Of a stretch of 64,000 bases of DNA, positions 44,476 to 52,182 are shown one piece after another (positions within the stretch are counted from its first letter, which is position 1; every line of letters starts with the position of its first letter). Position numbers and translations under genes: made by a program. The stretch comes from Duganella sp. CF402 (GTDB lineage: Bacteria; Pseudomonadota; Gammaproteobacteria; Burkholderiales; Burkholderiaceae_D), in the NCBI RefSeq assembly GCF_900109645.1, contig NZ_FOBG01000001.1, positions 682,001 to 746,000 on the forward strand. The letters are read 5' to 3'. Under the pieces are notes generated by a model, which worked only from the letters and a program-made list of their open reading frames with translations, searched no databases and was not told the origin of the DNA.

Positions 44476-44887
44476 AGGCTGAATCCGCCCGCATCTCATG
44501 AGCGCGAAGTTTTATATTGCGACCGGCGGTTTCCGCCCCTAAGGCGACATTCGGTCTTTCTCGATGGTCACCCGTCATCGTCAAGCGTTGCTGTCTACAG
44601 TGACAAAGCACGTACATTCCAAGTTCCGGATCCAAAATACTTTAGCGGGAAGTCGAGGAGACACCTCTCTCACTTTTTTTGACCGACTCACATTGGAAGA
44701 GACGGGCATGGGCCAACCGAGGAATGGATGAGTCGCATCGAAACCAATTCCCCCGGAATCCACTCCCTGGCGGTCTACCAACGCCGCACTACATAATTCA
44801 TCAAGGTCAAAAATATTCTCTTGATCCTCTCTTGTTTGTCGAAAAAACAACCTCAACTCATGCGCATTCGACAAATCAGAGAGAGAC
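44476..44887. other. 412-bp stretch without a convincing gene upstream of secD
   Basis: Lower in GC than its surroundings, with T-rich patches (CACTTTTTTTGACC near 44673). It holds no yajC or tgt, which normally precede secD. A minus-strand frame (start 44889) crosses the region but opens within the secD start and resembles no family. A purine-rich GAGAGAGAC precedes the secD ATG. Otherwise nothing recognisable. Confidence 0.6.
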
Positions 44888-46756
44888 ATGAACCGATACC
44901 CAATCTGGAAGTACGTCCTGATTGCCGTCGCCATTGTGCTAGGTGCGCTATACGCCGCACCGAATTACTTTGGCGAAGTGCCGACGGTACAGGTGATCAG
45001 CGGAAAATCCAACGTCAAGATTACACATGAGATTCGCACCCAAGTCGCCGACGTACTAGCGAAAGGGGGCATCGAATACAAAGAGCTTAGCTATGACAAC
45101 ACATGCGCCTACCCCATCATCAGCGCCAGCTTCGCTAGCCCGGATATCCAGTTCCGCGCAAAATCTGTGCTGGACAGAGGCTTGAATTCCGACCTGAATG
45201 ATCCGGCCTACATAGTTGCCCTGAACCTGCAGGCTGATACGCCCAAGTGGCTGCAAGCGTTACGCGCAGTGCCGATGTATTTGGGCCTCGACTTACGTGG
45301 CGGCGTCCACTTTCTCATGCAGGTCGACACCAAGGCCGTGCTCAACAAGCGCATACAGGGAATACAAGCATCCACTCGCAGCATCCTGCGCGACAAGGAC
45401 GTGCGCCACGCCGGCGTTGCGCGCGAGGGCGATACGATCGAGATCAAATTTCGTGAAGACGCTAACCGGCAGCGAGCGAAAGAGGTATTGGCTGGACAAC
45501 TCAGTGGAATGGCATTTACCGAGACCGGTGAAGGCAACGACCTGAAAATTACTATGCGCCTAAAGCCGGAAGCACTGAAGCAAATCATTGCCGATGGCCT
45601 GCAGCAAAACATAAACACGCTAGCCAAGCGCGTGAACCAGCTGGGCGTCGCGGAGCCGGTAATACAGCAGCAAGGCATCGACCGTATTGTGGTTCAACTG
45701 CCAGGGATGCAGGACGTGGCGCGCGCACGTTCGGTAATTGGCCGTACCGCCAGTTTGGAAATTCGCATGGTCGATGACGCGATCACGCCTGGCAGTGAAT
45801 TGTCCGCAACGATTCCGTTCAACGACGAACTACTCACTGGCGGCAAGGGTGCCCCAGTAGTCGTAAACAAGGACGTGATACTGACTGGAGACTACATCAC
45901 TAGTGCTATCGCCGCCTTCGACCAGAACCAGCGTCCCGCCGTGAATGTGGATCTAAATAGCGAAGGCCGACGCCGCATCAGTGAAGCCACCACCGGTAAA
46001 GTCGGCAAGCATATGGCAATCGTATTATATGAAAAAGCCGACAAGCCAGAAGTTCTGTCCGTCCCTATGATTCAGCAGGAACTCAATGGCAGCGGATTCA
46101 ATATCACCGGCATGGCGACGTCCGATAATGCCGCAGAGCTGGCACTGCTGCTGCGCTCCGGCGCGCTGTCGGCGCCGATGGAAGTGATCGAGGAACGTAC
46201 CATCGGCCCGGCACTGGGCGCCGAGAACATCGCCAAGGGTATCCACTCGACCATGTACGGCTTTGCCGCGATTGCAGTCTTCATGATTGCCTACTACATG
46301 ATCTTCGGTTTCTTCAGCGTGTTTGCGCTGGCGTGCAACCTGCTGTTCCTGCTGGCTATCCTGTCGCAGATGCAAGTGACCCTGACCCTGCCGGGCATGG
46401 CCGCTATCGCACTGGCGCTGGGTATGGCGATTGACTCGAACGTGCTGATCAACGAGCGTATCCGCGAAGAGCTGCGCGCCGGCGCTACGCCGCAGGCGGC
46501 AATCACGGCTGGCTTCGACCGCGCATGGGCCACCATTATCGACTCCAACGTCACCACCCTGATCGTTGGTGTGGCGCTGTGGGTGTTCGGTTCCGGTCCG
46601 ATCCGCGGCTTCGCCGTGGTGCACACGCTGGGTATTTTGACCTCGATGTTCTCCGCCGTGTTTGTCTCGCGTGGTGTGGTCAACCTCTGGTACGGCCGCA
46701 AGAAGAAGCTGCAATCGATCGCTATCGGTACCGTCTGGGTACCGGGCCAGAAATAA
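44888..46756 (+). CDS. secD: Protein translocase subunit SecD
   Basis: 622 aa, full length. First membrane helix (about 7-25), a large periplasmic P1 region (YLGLDLRGGVHFLMQVD, NTLAKRVNQLGVAEPVIQQQ, DRIVVQLPG), then five helices at the C-terminus (GMAAIALALGMAIDSNVLIN). With SecF it uses the proton gradient to help the Sec translocon. Base use changes inside the gene: before about 46140 many codons are A/T-ending (for example GTA TTA TAT), after it they are the usual G/C-ending. No yajC precedes it. Confidence 0.96.
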   Translation: MNRYPIWKYVLIAVAIVLGALYAAPNYFGEVPTVQVISGKSNVKITHEIRTQVADVLAKGGIEYKELSYDNTCAYPIISASFASPDIQFRAKSVLDRGLNSDLNDPAYIVALNLQADTPKWLQALRAVPMYLGLDLRGGVHFLMQVDTKAVLNKRIQGIQASTRSILRDKDVRHAGVAREGDTIEIKFREDANRQRAKEVLAGQLSGMAFTETGEGNDLKITMRLKPEALKQIIADGLQQNINTLAKRVNQLGVAEPVIQQQGIDRIVVQLPGMQDVARARSVIGRTASLEIRMVDDAITPGSELSATIPFNDELLTGGKGAPVVVNKDVILTGDYITSAIAAFDQNQRPAVNVDLNSEGRRRISEATTGKVGKHMAIVLYEKADKPEVLSVPMIQQELNGSGFNITGMATSDNAAELALLLRSGALSAPMEVIEERTIGPALGAENIAKGIHSTMYGFAAIAVFMIAYYMIFGFFSVFALACNLLFLLAILSQMQVTLTLPGMAAIALALGMAIDSNVLINERIREELRAGATPQAAITAGFDRAWATIIDSNVTTLIVGVALWVFGSGPIRGFAVVHTLGILTSMFSAVFVSRGVVNLWYGRKKKLQSIAIGTVWVPGQK

Positions 46757-46771
46757 TCAGGGGCACAGAAG

Positions 46772-47794
46772 ATGGAATTTTTCCGCATTAAAAAAGACAT
46801 CCCGTTCATGCGCCACGCGCTGGTGTTCAACGTCATTTCGGCGTTGACCTTCGTGGCGGCCGTGTTCTTCCTGATCAACAACCCGCTGCACCTCTCGGTG
46901 GAATTCACCGGCGGCACCGTGATGGAGCTGCGCTACCAGCAGCCGGCCAACCTGGAACGGATACGCCACACGCTGGAAACCATCGGCTACGAACAGCCGG
47001 AAGCGACCGGCTTCGGCACCGCGCACGACGTGATGCTGCGTCTGCCGGTGGTGAAGGGCATCACGCCGAACGAAGCGTCGGCACAAGTGTTCGACGCACT
47101 GTGCAAAGCCGAAACCGGCAGCCTGAAGCAGATCGACACCGTGACCGCCAAGGGCGAGCACGTGGTCAAGCAATCGTGCGCCGGCGCGAACGATGCCGAG
47201 CTGGTGGCGCTGCAGAAGGTGGAATTCGTCGGCCCGCAGGTGGGCGACGAGCTGACCCAGAACGGCCTGAACGCACTGGTGATGGTGGTGATCGGCGTGA
47301 TGATCTACCTGGCCATTCGCTTCGAGTGGAAGTTTGCGGTGGCGGCGATTATCGCCAACTTGCACGACGTGGTCATCATTCTGGGCTTCTTCGCGTTCTT
47401 CCAGTGGGAGTTCTCGCTGACCGTGCTGGCCGGCGTGCTGGCAGTGCTGGGTTACTCGGTGAATGAGTCGGTGGTTATCTTCGACCGTATCCGTGAAAAC
47501 TTCCGCAAGCAGCGCAAGGCGAGCGTGCATGAAGTGATCGACAACGCGATCACCTCCACCATCTCGCGTACCATCATCACCCACGGCTGTACGCAGATGA
47601 TGGTGCTGTCGATGCTGTTCCTGGGCGGCCCGACGCTGCACTTCTTTGCGATGGCGCTGACCATTGGTATTCTGTTCGGCATCTACTCGTCGGTGTTCGT
47701 TGCTGCTGCTGTCGCCATGTGGCTGGGCGTGAAGCGCGAAGACCTGATCAAGCCGGTCAAGGAAAAAGACGAAACCGACGGCGCCGTCGTTTGA
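46772..47794 (+). CDS. secF: Protein translocase subunit SecF
   Basis: 340 aa. One N-terminal helix, the SecF P1 hallmark (LSVEFTGGTVMELRYQQP), and the five-helix domain with VLGYSVNESVVIFDRIREN and NAITSTISRTIITHG. It lies 15 bases after secD. Slightly long C-terminal tail of charged residues (KREDLIKPVKEKDE). Partner of SecD. Confidence 0.96.
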   Translation: MEFFRIKKDIPFMRHALVFNVISALTFVAAVFFLINNPLHLSVEFTGGTVMELRYQQPANLERIRHTLETIGYEQPEATGFGTAHDVMLRLPVVKGITPNEASAQVFDALCKAETGSLKQIDTVTAKGEHVVKQSCAGANDAELVALQKVEFVGPQVGDELTQNGLNALVMVVIGVMIYLAIRFEWKFAVAAIIANLHDVVIILGFFAFFQWEFSLTVLAGVLAVLGYSVNESVVIFDRIRENFRKQRKASVHEVIDNAITSTISRTIITHGCTQMMVLSMLFLGGPTLHFFAMALTIGILFGIYSSVFVAAAVAMWLGVKREDLIKPVKEKDETDGAVV

Positions 47795-47821
47795 ACTAGT
47801 GCCACCTTCCACCTTCTCGGA

Positions 47822-47868
47822 CCTTCGAATGGAACCTCGGGGTCGACCTTCGAATGAACCTCGGGGTC
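47822..47868 (+). repeat. Short tandem repeat, two 22-23 bp units
   Basis: The unit CCTTCGAATG(GA)ACCTCGGGGTC occurs at 47822-47844 and 47847-47868. It lies between secF and the inverted repeat and is part of a repeat-rich 230-bp gap. Confidence 0.8.
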
Positions 47869-47911
47869 AGTTCCGGCAATACGCCGTTTGTCCTGTTGCC
47901 GGAACTGACCC
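47864..47911. repeat. 16-bp inverted repeat (possible terminator or REP-like element)
   Basis: Perfect arms GGGTCAGTTCCGGCAA (47864-47879) and TTGCCGGAACTGACCC (47896-47911) with a 16-base loop. No T-run follows, so it is more like a repetitive extragenic palindrome, though it may stabilise the secF message end. Confidence 0.85.
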
Positions 47912-47918
47912 AGTCGCG

Positions 47919-47988
47919 CTGGTGGAAATCCTGAAACACCACGGCTTTTCCCATGCCAGCGGCGTCGCTGCGGTGGCTGGGCAGAAAC
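47919..47988 (+). repeat. 70-bp direct repeat, right copy
   Basis: Same orientation as 44401-44470 with three mismatches. Here it is not part of an intact gene; it would encode the same peptide tail as the alpha/beta-fold protein. Confidence 0.92.
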
Positions 47989-48025
47989 TTCAGTCTCTTA
48001 CGCAAGCATAGTAACCATGCGCCTC

Positions 48026-48421
48026 CTAGCAATAGTAGTCATCCACGTTAGGCGCTTCGCCTGGACTTCCCGCCTCAACCCACGACAATTTCTCTTTTAA
48101 GAACGTCAGTGCAACTGCGACGCTTTGCTGCTTTTCTTCCAGCGTGGCGATCTGCTTGCGCAGCACTTGTATGGTTCGTGCCATCGACCTTTTCCCATGC
48201 CGGTATTCGGCATTGAGCGCGGCGATTTCCCTCAGCGAATATCCCAGTGACTGCTGTAGCCGAATCATGCGTGCGGCAGTCACGTCCTCTGCCGAAAAAA
48301 TCTGATATGAGCGAGAGCCGCCGGTAGTGCCGCGCGTTGGATGTAGCAGCCCTTTACTGATGTAGAACCGGACGGTATCCACAGGCAGTCCGGTATGGCT
48401 TGCAAATTCTGAGATCAGCAT
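48026..48421 (-). CDS. MerR-family transcriptional regulator
   Basis: 131 aa from the ATG at 48421. N-terminal winged HTH (MLISEFASHTGLPVDTVRFY, SRSYQIFSAEDVTAARMI) and a dimerisation helix (IQVLRKQIATLEEKQQSVAV). The C-terminus has a single Cys at the last position (DDYYC), without the cysteine patterns of metal sensors or SoxR. It diverges from the aldo-keto reductase and most likely controls it. Confidence 0.93.
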   Translation of the reverse strand: MLISEFASHTGLPVDTVRFYISKGLLHPTRGTTGGSRSYQIFSAEDVTAARMIRLQQSLGYSLREIAALNAEYRHGKRSMARTIQVLRKQIATLEEKQQSVAVALTFLKEKLSWVEAGSPGEAPNVDDYYC

Positions 48422-48428
48422 GTTTATC

Positions 48429-48459
48429 TTGACTATGGACTTAACTCCACAGTTATAAC
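48429..48459 (+). promoter_or_regulatory. MerR-type promoter with operator in a 19-bp spacer
   Basis: -35 TTGACT (48429-48434) and -10 TATAAC (48454-48459) are separated by 19 bases, the elongated spacing that MerR activators correct. A dyad TGGAcTTAAcTCCA (48436-48449) sits in the spacer. It points toward the aldo-keto reductase gene. Confidence 0.8.
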
Positions 48460-48488
48460 ATAAGTCCTGCAACCTATTGGAGAACTAT

Positions 48489-49472
48489 ATGACTCTCAAA
48501 TTGACTGACTTACCGCGCGTAATGCTGGGCGCAGATGGACCGCTGATCGGCGCACAAGGGCTGGGGTGCATGGGCATGAGCGAGTTTTATGGCGCCACCG
48601 ATGCCGTGGAAGCGCGGGCCACACTGGAACGCGCGTTGGAGCTTGGTGTGAATTTGTTCGATACCGCCGATATGTATGGCACCGGTGCCAACGAACAGTT
48701 TCTGGCGCCATTTGTGCGTGCGCACCGCGAAAAAATCGTCATCGCCACCAAATTCGGCTATACGCGTACTCCGCAGACCCCGGACGACTGGAGTGTCGAC
48801 AACCGGCCCCAATATATCCGCGCGGCTGTGGAGCATTCCTTGAAGCGACTAAACGTCGAGGTGATCGACTTATACTATATGCATCGGCGCAATCCCGAAG
48901 TTCCAATCGAAGACTCGGTTGGCGCAATGGCCGATCTGGTCGCTGCCGGCAAGGTGCGTTGGTTGGGTTTGTGCGAGGTGTCGGCTGAGGAACTGCGCGC
49001 CGCCCATGCAGTCAGTCCGATCAGCGTCCTCCAATCTGAGTGGTCGCTTTTCAGCCGACAGGTTGAAGGGCCGATACTGTCGGCGGCGCGAGAGTTGAAT
49101 ATTGCGATTGTCCCATACGCGCCGCTTGGCCGCGGACTGTTGGCGGGAAAGGATGCTACTGCCAACCTGGCAGCAGACGATGCGCGACGCAACTTCCCCC
49201 GCTTCCAGGGAGACAATCAGCAGGCCAATGCGCAGCTCGTGACACAATTGGAGCAACTGGCTCGCAGCCGCCATATCACTGTTGCGCAGCTGGCATTGGC
49301 CTGGATTTACCATCAGGCGCGGCGCTGGGAAGTGCCGGCAGTACCAATTCCGGGCACTCGCCGCCGCAGCCGGTTGGAAGAAAATCTTCATGCTTCAACC
49401 ATCGTCCTCAGCGAGGCGGAGATGGCCCTGCTCGATGATGTTGCGGCCTCGGTCAAGGGCGTCGCTGTATAG
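48489..49472 (+). CDS. Aldo/keto reductase
   Basis: 327 aa from the ATG at 48489, with TTGGAGA upstream. The catalytic tetrad is visible: Asp and Tyr in FDTADMYGTG, Lys in VIATKFGY, His in DLYYMHRRNP. NADPH-binding end SWLFSRQ-like region (SEWSLFSRQVEGPI) and PIPGTRRRSRLEENL. Likely a carbonyl- or aldehyde-detoxifying enzyme switched on by the divergent MerR regulator. Confidence 0.95.
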   Translation: MTLKLTDLPRVMLGADGPLIGAQGLGCMGMSEFYGATDAVEARATLERALELGVNLFDTADMYGTGANEQFLAPFVRAHREKIVIATKFGYTRTPQTPDDWSVDNRPQYIRAAVEHSLKRLNVEVIDLYYMHRRNPEVPIEDSVGAMADLVAAGKVRWLGLCEVSAEELRAAHAVSPISVLQSEWSLFSRQVEGPILSAARELNIAIVPYAPLGRGLLAGKDATANLAADDARRNFPRFQGDNQQANAQLVTQLEQLARSRHITVAQLALAWIYHQARRWEVPAVPIPGTRRRSRLEENLHASTIVLSEAEMALLDDVAASVKGVAV

Positions 49473-49594
49473 CATGAAGAATCAAACAAACGGGATTAAG
49501 CCGCGTCGAAACCTCGGGGGCTGAAGCACCTTAGCGCTCAAGTGGCGTTTTGAAGCGGGGCGATCATCAATCGCGGCATCGGGGTCACGGCATC

Positions 49595-49608
49595 GGGGGC
49601 AGCCCCCC
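49595..49608 (+). terminator. Possible terminator after the aldo-keto reductase gene
   Basis: GGGGG-CAG-CCCCC hairpin followed by CTCTTT, preceded by a doubled CGGCATCGGGG. The T-run is weak, so this is tentative. Confidence 0.4.
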
Positions 49609-49648
49609 TCTTTACGCGCGAGCTTATCAATGACTGCTATCTAAAGTC

Positions 49649-49680
49649 GAGAGCGTGTAGAAATGGGGGACCTGACCCTG
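49649..49680. repeat. Possible dispersed repeat fragment
   Basis: GAGCGTGTAGAAATGGGGG followed by ACCTGACCC. Sequences of this form recur between genes in related Burkholderiales, to my knowledge; within this window only the GACCCxG part recurs (47904-47911). Low confidence. Confidence 0.3.
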
Positions 49681-49690
49681 TTGCCATGAT

Positions 49691-50419
49691 TCATTTTAAC
49701 TGGCTCTTCTTGGTGCAAAGAGCCTTGTTGAACCAGGTCGCGTTGGCAACATCGATGTAGGCATCGAGATCGGATGGGGGAAGCCCCAGCTCGTCCTGGC
49801 TGCTGACTTTGCCAGCAATCGTCCGGTTCAACGTTTCCAGGCATTCTGTCGCGTTGCCATCGTGATATTGCGAGAGTGCGAGGTCATTCAGCATTCTTTC
49901 CTTCTCAATCCAAAACAGGAAATCGTCACATTGCGCCATCATTGCGGTGAGCATATTTGTAGCTTCTGCATAATGTTTGGCGCGATACGCGCGCATAAAC
50001 CGAGCTTGATGCTGCTGTTTACCAGCATCGGTGCACATCGCCGGAGGTTTGCTGTAGATGCCGTAAACATCGGCCCTCATCCCACAATAATCACGGCATG
50101 CGTCTTGGGTGATGGGCCCAACAACGACTTTCGTACCGCTGACGGAAATGGAAATGTCACATTCAGCAGAGTCGATGTCTTCGAAAAGCTTATCGGCATG
50201 CCCTTTGCTTCCCGATATCGTGCCAGACATTGAGCAAATGTGAGCGTTGTCACCGACGGTGTCGATATGAAAAGTGCCTTTATCTTTTTCGTAAAAACTT
50301 ACAACAAGTTTTCCGCTGTCTCCGCTGCGGATATACACCCCGGATCGTTGCTCCTGTGATGCGGCGCAAACAACAAGGGAGGCAAGTGTCAATGTGAAGA
50401 AGGTTATCGTACGCAGCAT
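49691..50419 (-). CDS. Exported hypothetical protein, Cys-rich
   Basis: 242 aa with a signal peptide (about 1-20: MLRTITFFTLTLASLVVCAA). The mature part starts with a beta-rich region (GVYIRSGDSGKLVVSFYEKD), followed by a helical C-terminal half with spaced cysteines (ICSM, ECDI, DACRDYCGM, MCTDA, QCDDF, ECLET, LCTKK) that could form disulfides. The layout loosely recalls LprI-type lysozyme-inhibitor proteins, but I do not recognise the family. GC content is lower than neighbouring genes. Confidence 0.7.
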   Translation of the reverse strand: MLRTITFFTLTLASLVVCAASQEQRSGVYIRSGDSGKLVVSFYEKDKGTFHIDTVGDNAHICSMSGTISGSKGHADKLFEDIDSAECDISISVSGTKVVVGPITQDACRDYCGMRADVYGIYSKPPAMCTDAGKQQHQARFMRAYRAKHYAEATNMLTAMMAQCDDFLFWIEKERMLNDLALSQYHDGNATECLETLNRTIAGKVSSQDELGLPPSDLDAYIDVANATWFNKALCTKKSQLK

Positions 50420-50523
50420 TCATTAATCCTTATTCCCAAACTGCACGCTCTGCTTGGCCGGACTCAGTTACTCCTCCAGAGTAGCATGTTGCAGCTTGGG
50501 AAGTGCGCGGAAAAAGAAAAAAA

Positions 50524-50543
50524 GCCCACTCCGAAGAGTGGGC
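50524..50543 (-). terminator. Rho-independent terminator of the MFS gene
   Basis: GCCCACTC-CGAA-GAGTGGGC hairpin with a minus-strand T-rich tail (TTTTTTTCTTTTT), 25 bases past the stop at 50569. Confidence 0.93.
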
Positions 50544-50568
50544 GTTGAGGGATCAACGAGGAGATAAA

Positions 50569-51930
50569 TCAGGCGGCATCGGGCAGCGGCTCGATGTTGC
50601 GCATCACCGGGGTCTTGAATTCGAAGCGCTTGATTTCGCCCACCATCAGCAGGTAGCACAGGATGGTGACCAGCGCATTGGCGCCGACGAACACCAGCGC
50701 ACCCGAGAACGAGCCGGTTTTCTCCAGGATGTAGCCGATCACGATCGGCGTGGTGATGCCGGCCGTGTTGCCGAAGGTGTTGAACAGCGCGCCGCTCATG
50801 CCGCCGGCTTCTTTCGGCGAGGTGTCCGCCACCACCGCCCAGCCCAGCGCGCCGATGCCTTTGCCGAAGAAGGCCAGCGACATCACGGTAATCACCAGCC
50901 AGTCCGCCTCCACGTAATTGCAGACGATCATCGAAGTCGACAGCAGCATGCCGCCCACGATCGGGATTTTGCGCGCCGCCGATTGCGATTTGCCGGACTT
51001 GATCAGGCGATCCGAAATTACGCCGCCCAGCACGCCGCCGAGGAAGCCTGCCACCGCTGGCAAGGCCGCCACGAAGCCGGCCTTCAGAATCGTCATGTGA
51101 CGCTCCTGCACCAGGTACACCGGGAACCAGGTCAGGAAGAAGTAGGTCAGGGTGTTGATGCAGTACTGGCCGATGTACACGCCCAGCAGCATGCGGTTGC
51201 CCAGCAGTTGCTTGATACAGGACCAGGTGTCGAGCTTGGTCGTGGCCGCTGCCTTGTCCTTGCTTTCCAGGTCGACCAGCGCGCCGCCGGCTTCGATGTA
51301 GGCCAGTTCCGCCGCATTGACGCGCGGGTGGTCTTTCGGGCCGTACACGGTTTTCAGCCAGACGAAGGCCATGATGATGCCCAGTCCGCCCATCACGAAG
51401 AACACGCTCTCCCAGCCGAACGAGTGCACCAGCCAGCCCATGATGGGCGCGAACAGCACGGTCGCAAAATACTGCGCCGAGTTGAAGATGGCGGCGGCCG
51501 TACCGCGCTCGCTCACCGGGAACCACGACGAAGCGATGCGCGAGTTGCCGGGGAAGGACGGCGATTCCGCCGCGCCGATCAGCAGCCGCAGCACGAACAG
51601 TGCCGTGACCGCCGCCGCGCCGGTGAAGAAGCCAACGCCACCCATAAACATGGTGAACAGCGACCACAGGAAGATGCTGAAGAAGTAGGTGATCTTGGAA
51701 CCGAAGCGGTCGAGCAGCCAACCGCCCGGCAATTGCGCCAGCACATACGACCAGGCAAACGCCGAAAATACCCAGCCCATTTGCGACGCTGACAGGCCCA
51801 GTAGCTTCTTCAGCTCCGGCCCGGCGATCGCGATGGTGGCGCGGTCGGCGTAGTTGATGGTGGTGACGGCGAACAGTACGGCGAGGATCATCCAGCGGAC
51901 GCGGCTGGCTTGCGGTTGGTGCGAGGTCAT
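50569..51930 (-). CDS. MFS transporter of the hexarate/anion:cation symporter type
   Basis: 453 aa from the ATG at 51930, which has AAGGAG upstream; the frame extends further but without a site. Twelve-helix MFS with the signatures of the GudP/GarP group: INYADRATIAIAGPELKKLL at the first helix, WLLDRFGSKITYFFSIFLWS, and AAESPSFPGNSRIASSWFP. Members take up D-glucarate, galactarate or related organic anions. No catabolic gene is adjacent, so the substrate is open. Confidence 0.9.
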   Translation of the reverse strand: MTSHQPQASRVRWMILAVLFAVTTINYADRATIAIAGPELKKLLGLSASQMGWVFSAFAWSYVLAQLPGGWLLDRFGSKITYFFSIFLWSLFTMFMGGVGFFTGAAAVTALFVLRLLIGAAESPSFPGNSRIASSWFPVSERGTAAAIFNSAQYFATVLFAPIMGWLVHSFGWESVFFVMGGLGIIMAFVWLKTVYGPKDHPRVNAAELAYIEAGGALVDLESKDKAAATTKLDTWSCIKQLLGNRMLLGVYIGQYCINTLTYFFLTWFPVYLVQERHMTILKAGFVAALPAVAGFLGGVLGGVISDRLIKSGKSQSAARKIPIVGGMLLSTSMIVCNYVEADWLVITVMSLAFFGKGIGALGWAVVADTSPKEAGGMSGALFNTFGNTAGITTPIVIGYILEKTGSFSGALVFVGANALVTILCYLLMVGEIKRFEFKTPVMRNIEPLPDAA

Positions 51931-51977
51931 GCAGGTCTCCTTACTTTTGGTCCGACGATCATAGCCTAGATATCGGA

Positions 51978-52079
51978 CATCATACAACTTAATATCTGCT
52001 TGCATCTCGCTTGTAAACGTTTAACTTGTTGATTTTTATACACATGCACCATGCAGGTGCGCCCTGAGGTTGTATGATG
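51978..52079. promoter_or_regulatory. Inverted-repeat pair between MFS and icd, likely repressor sites
   Basis: CATCATACAAC (51978-51988) and its exact inverse GTTGTATGATG (52069-52079) lie 80 bases apart in the divergent region. The half-sites resemble operators of GntR-type sugar-acid regulators. The first is 48 bases upstream of the MFS start, within reach of its promoter. Confidence 0.55.
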
Positions 52080-52110
52080 ACAAGAAACCCTAGGCTGAGA
52101 AGGGCAACGT

Positions 52111-52141
52111 TTGCACAAACAGGGGGGCAAAGGTTTAAAAT
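52111..52141 (+). promoter_or_regulatory. Possible sigma-70 promoter of icd
   Basis: TTGCAC (52111-52116) and TTTAAAAT (52134-52141) give a 17-to-19-base spacing, about 45 bases ahead of the icd start. Tentative. Confidence 0.4.
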
Positions 52142-52182
52142 AACGGGCGAATTACTCCACAGATCCTTACGAGGGAACGAAC

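Noticed and set aside
44581..44889. Minus-strand frame of about 100 aa in the secD upstream gap
   Set aside because: It would start within the secD start codon region, has no ribosome site I can defend and no recognisable motif; it may be decayed sequence.
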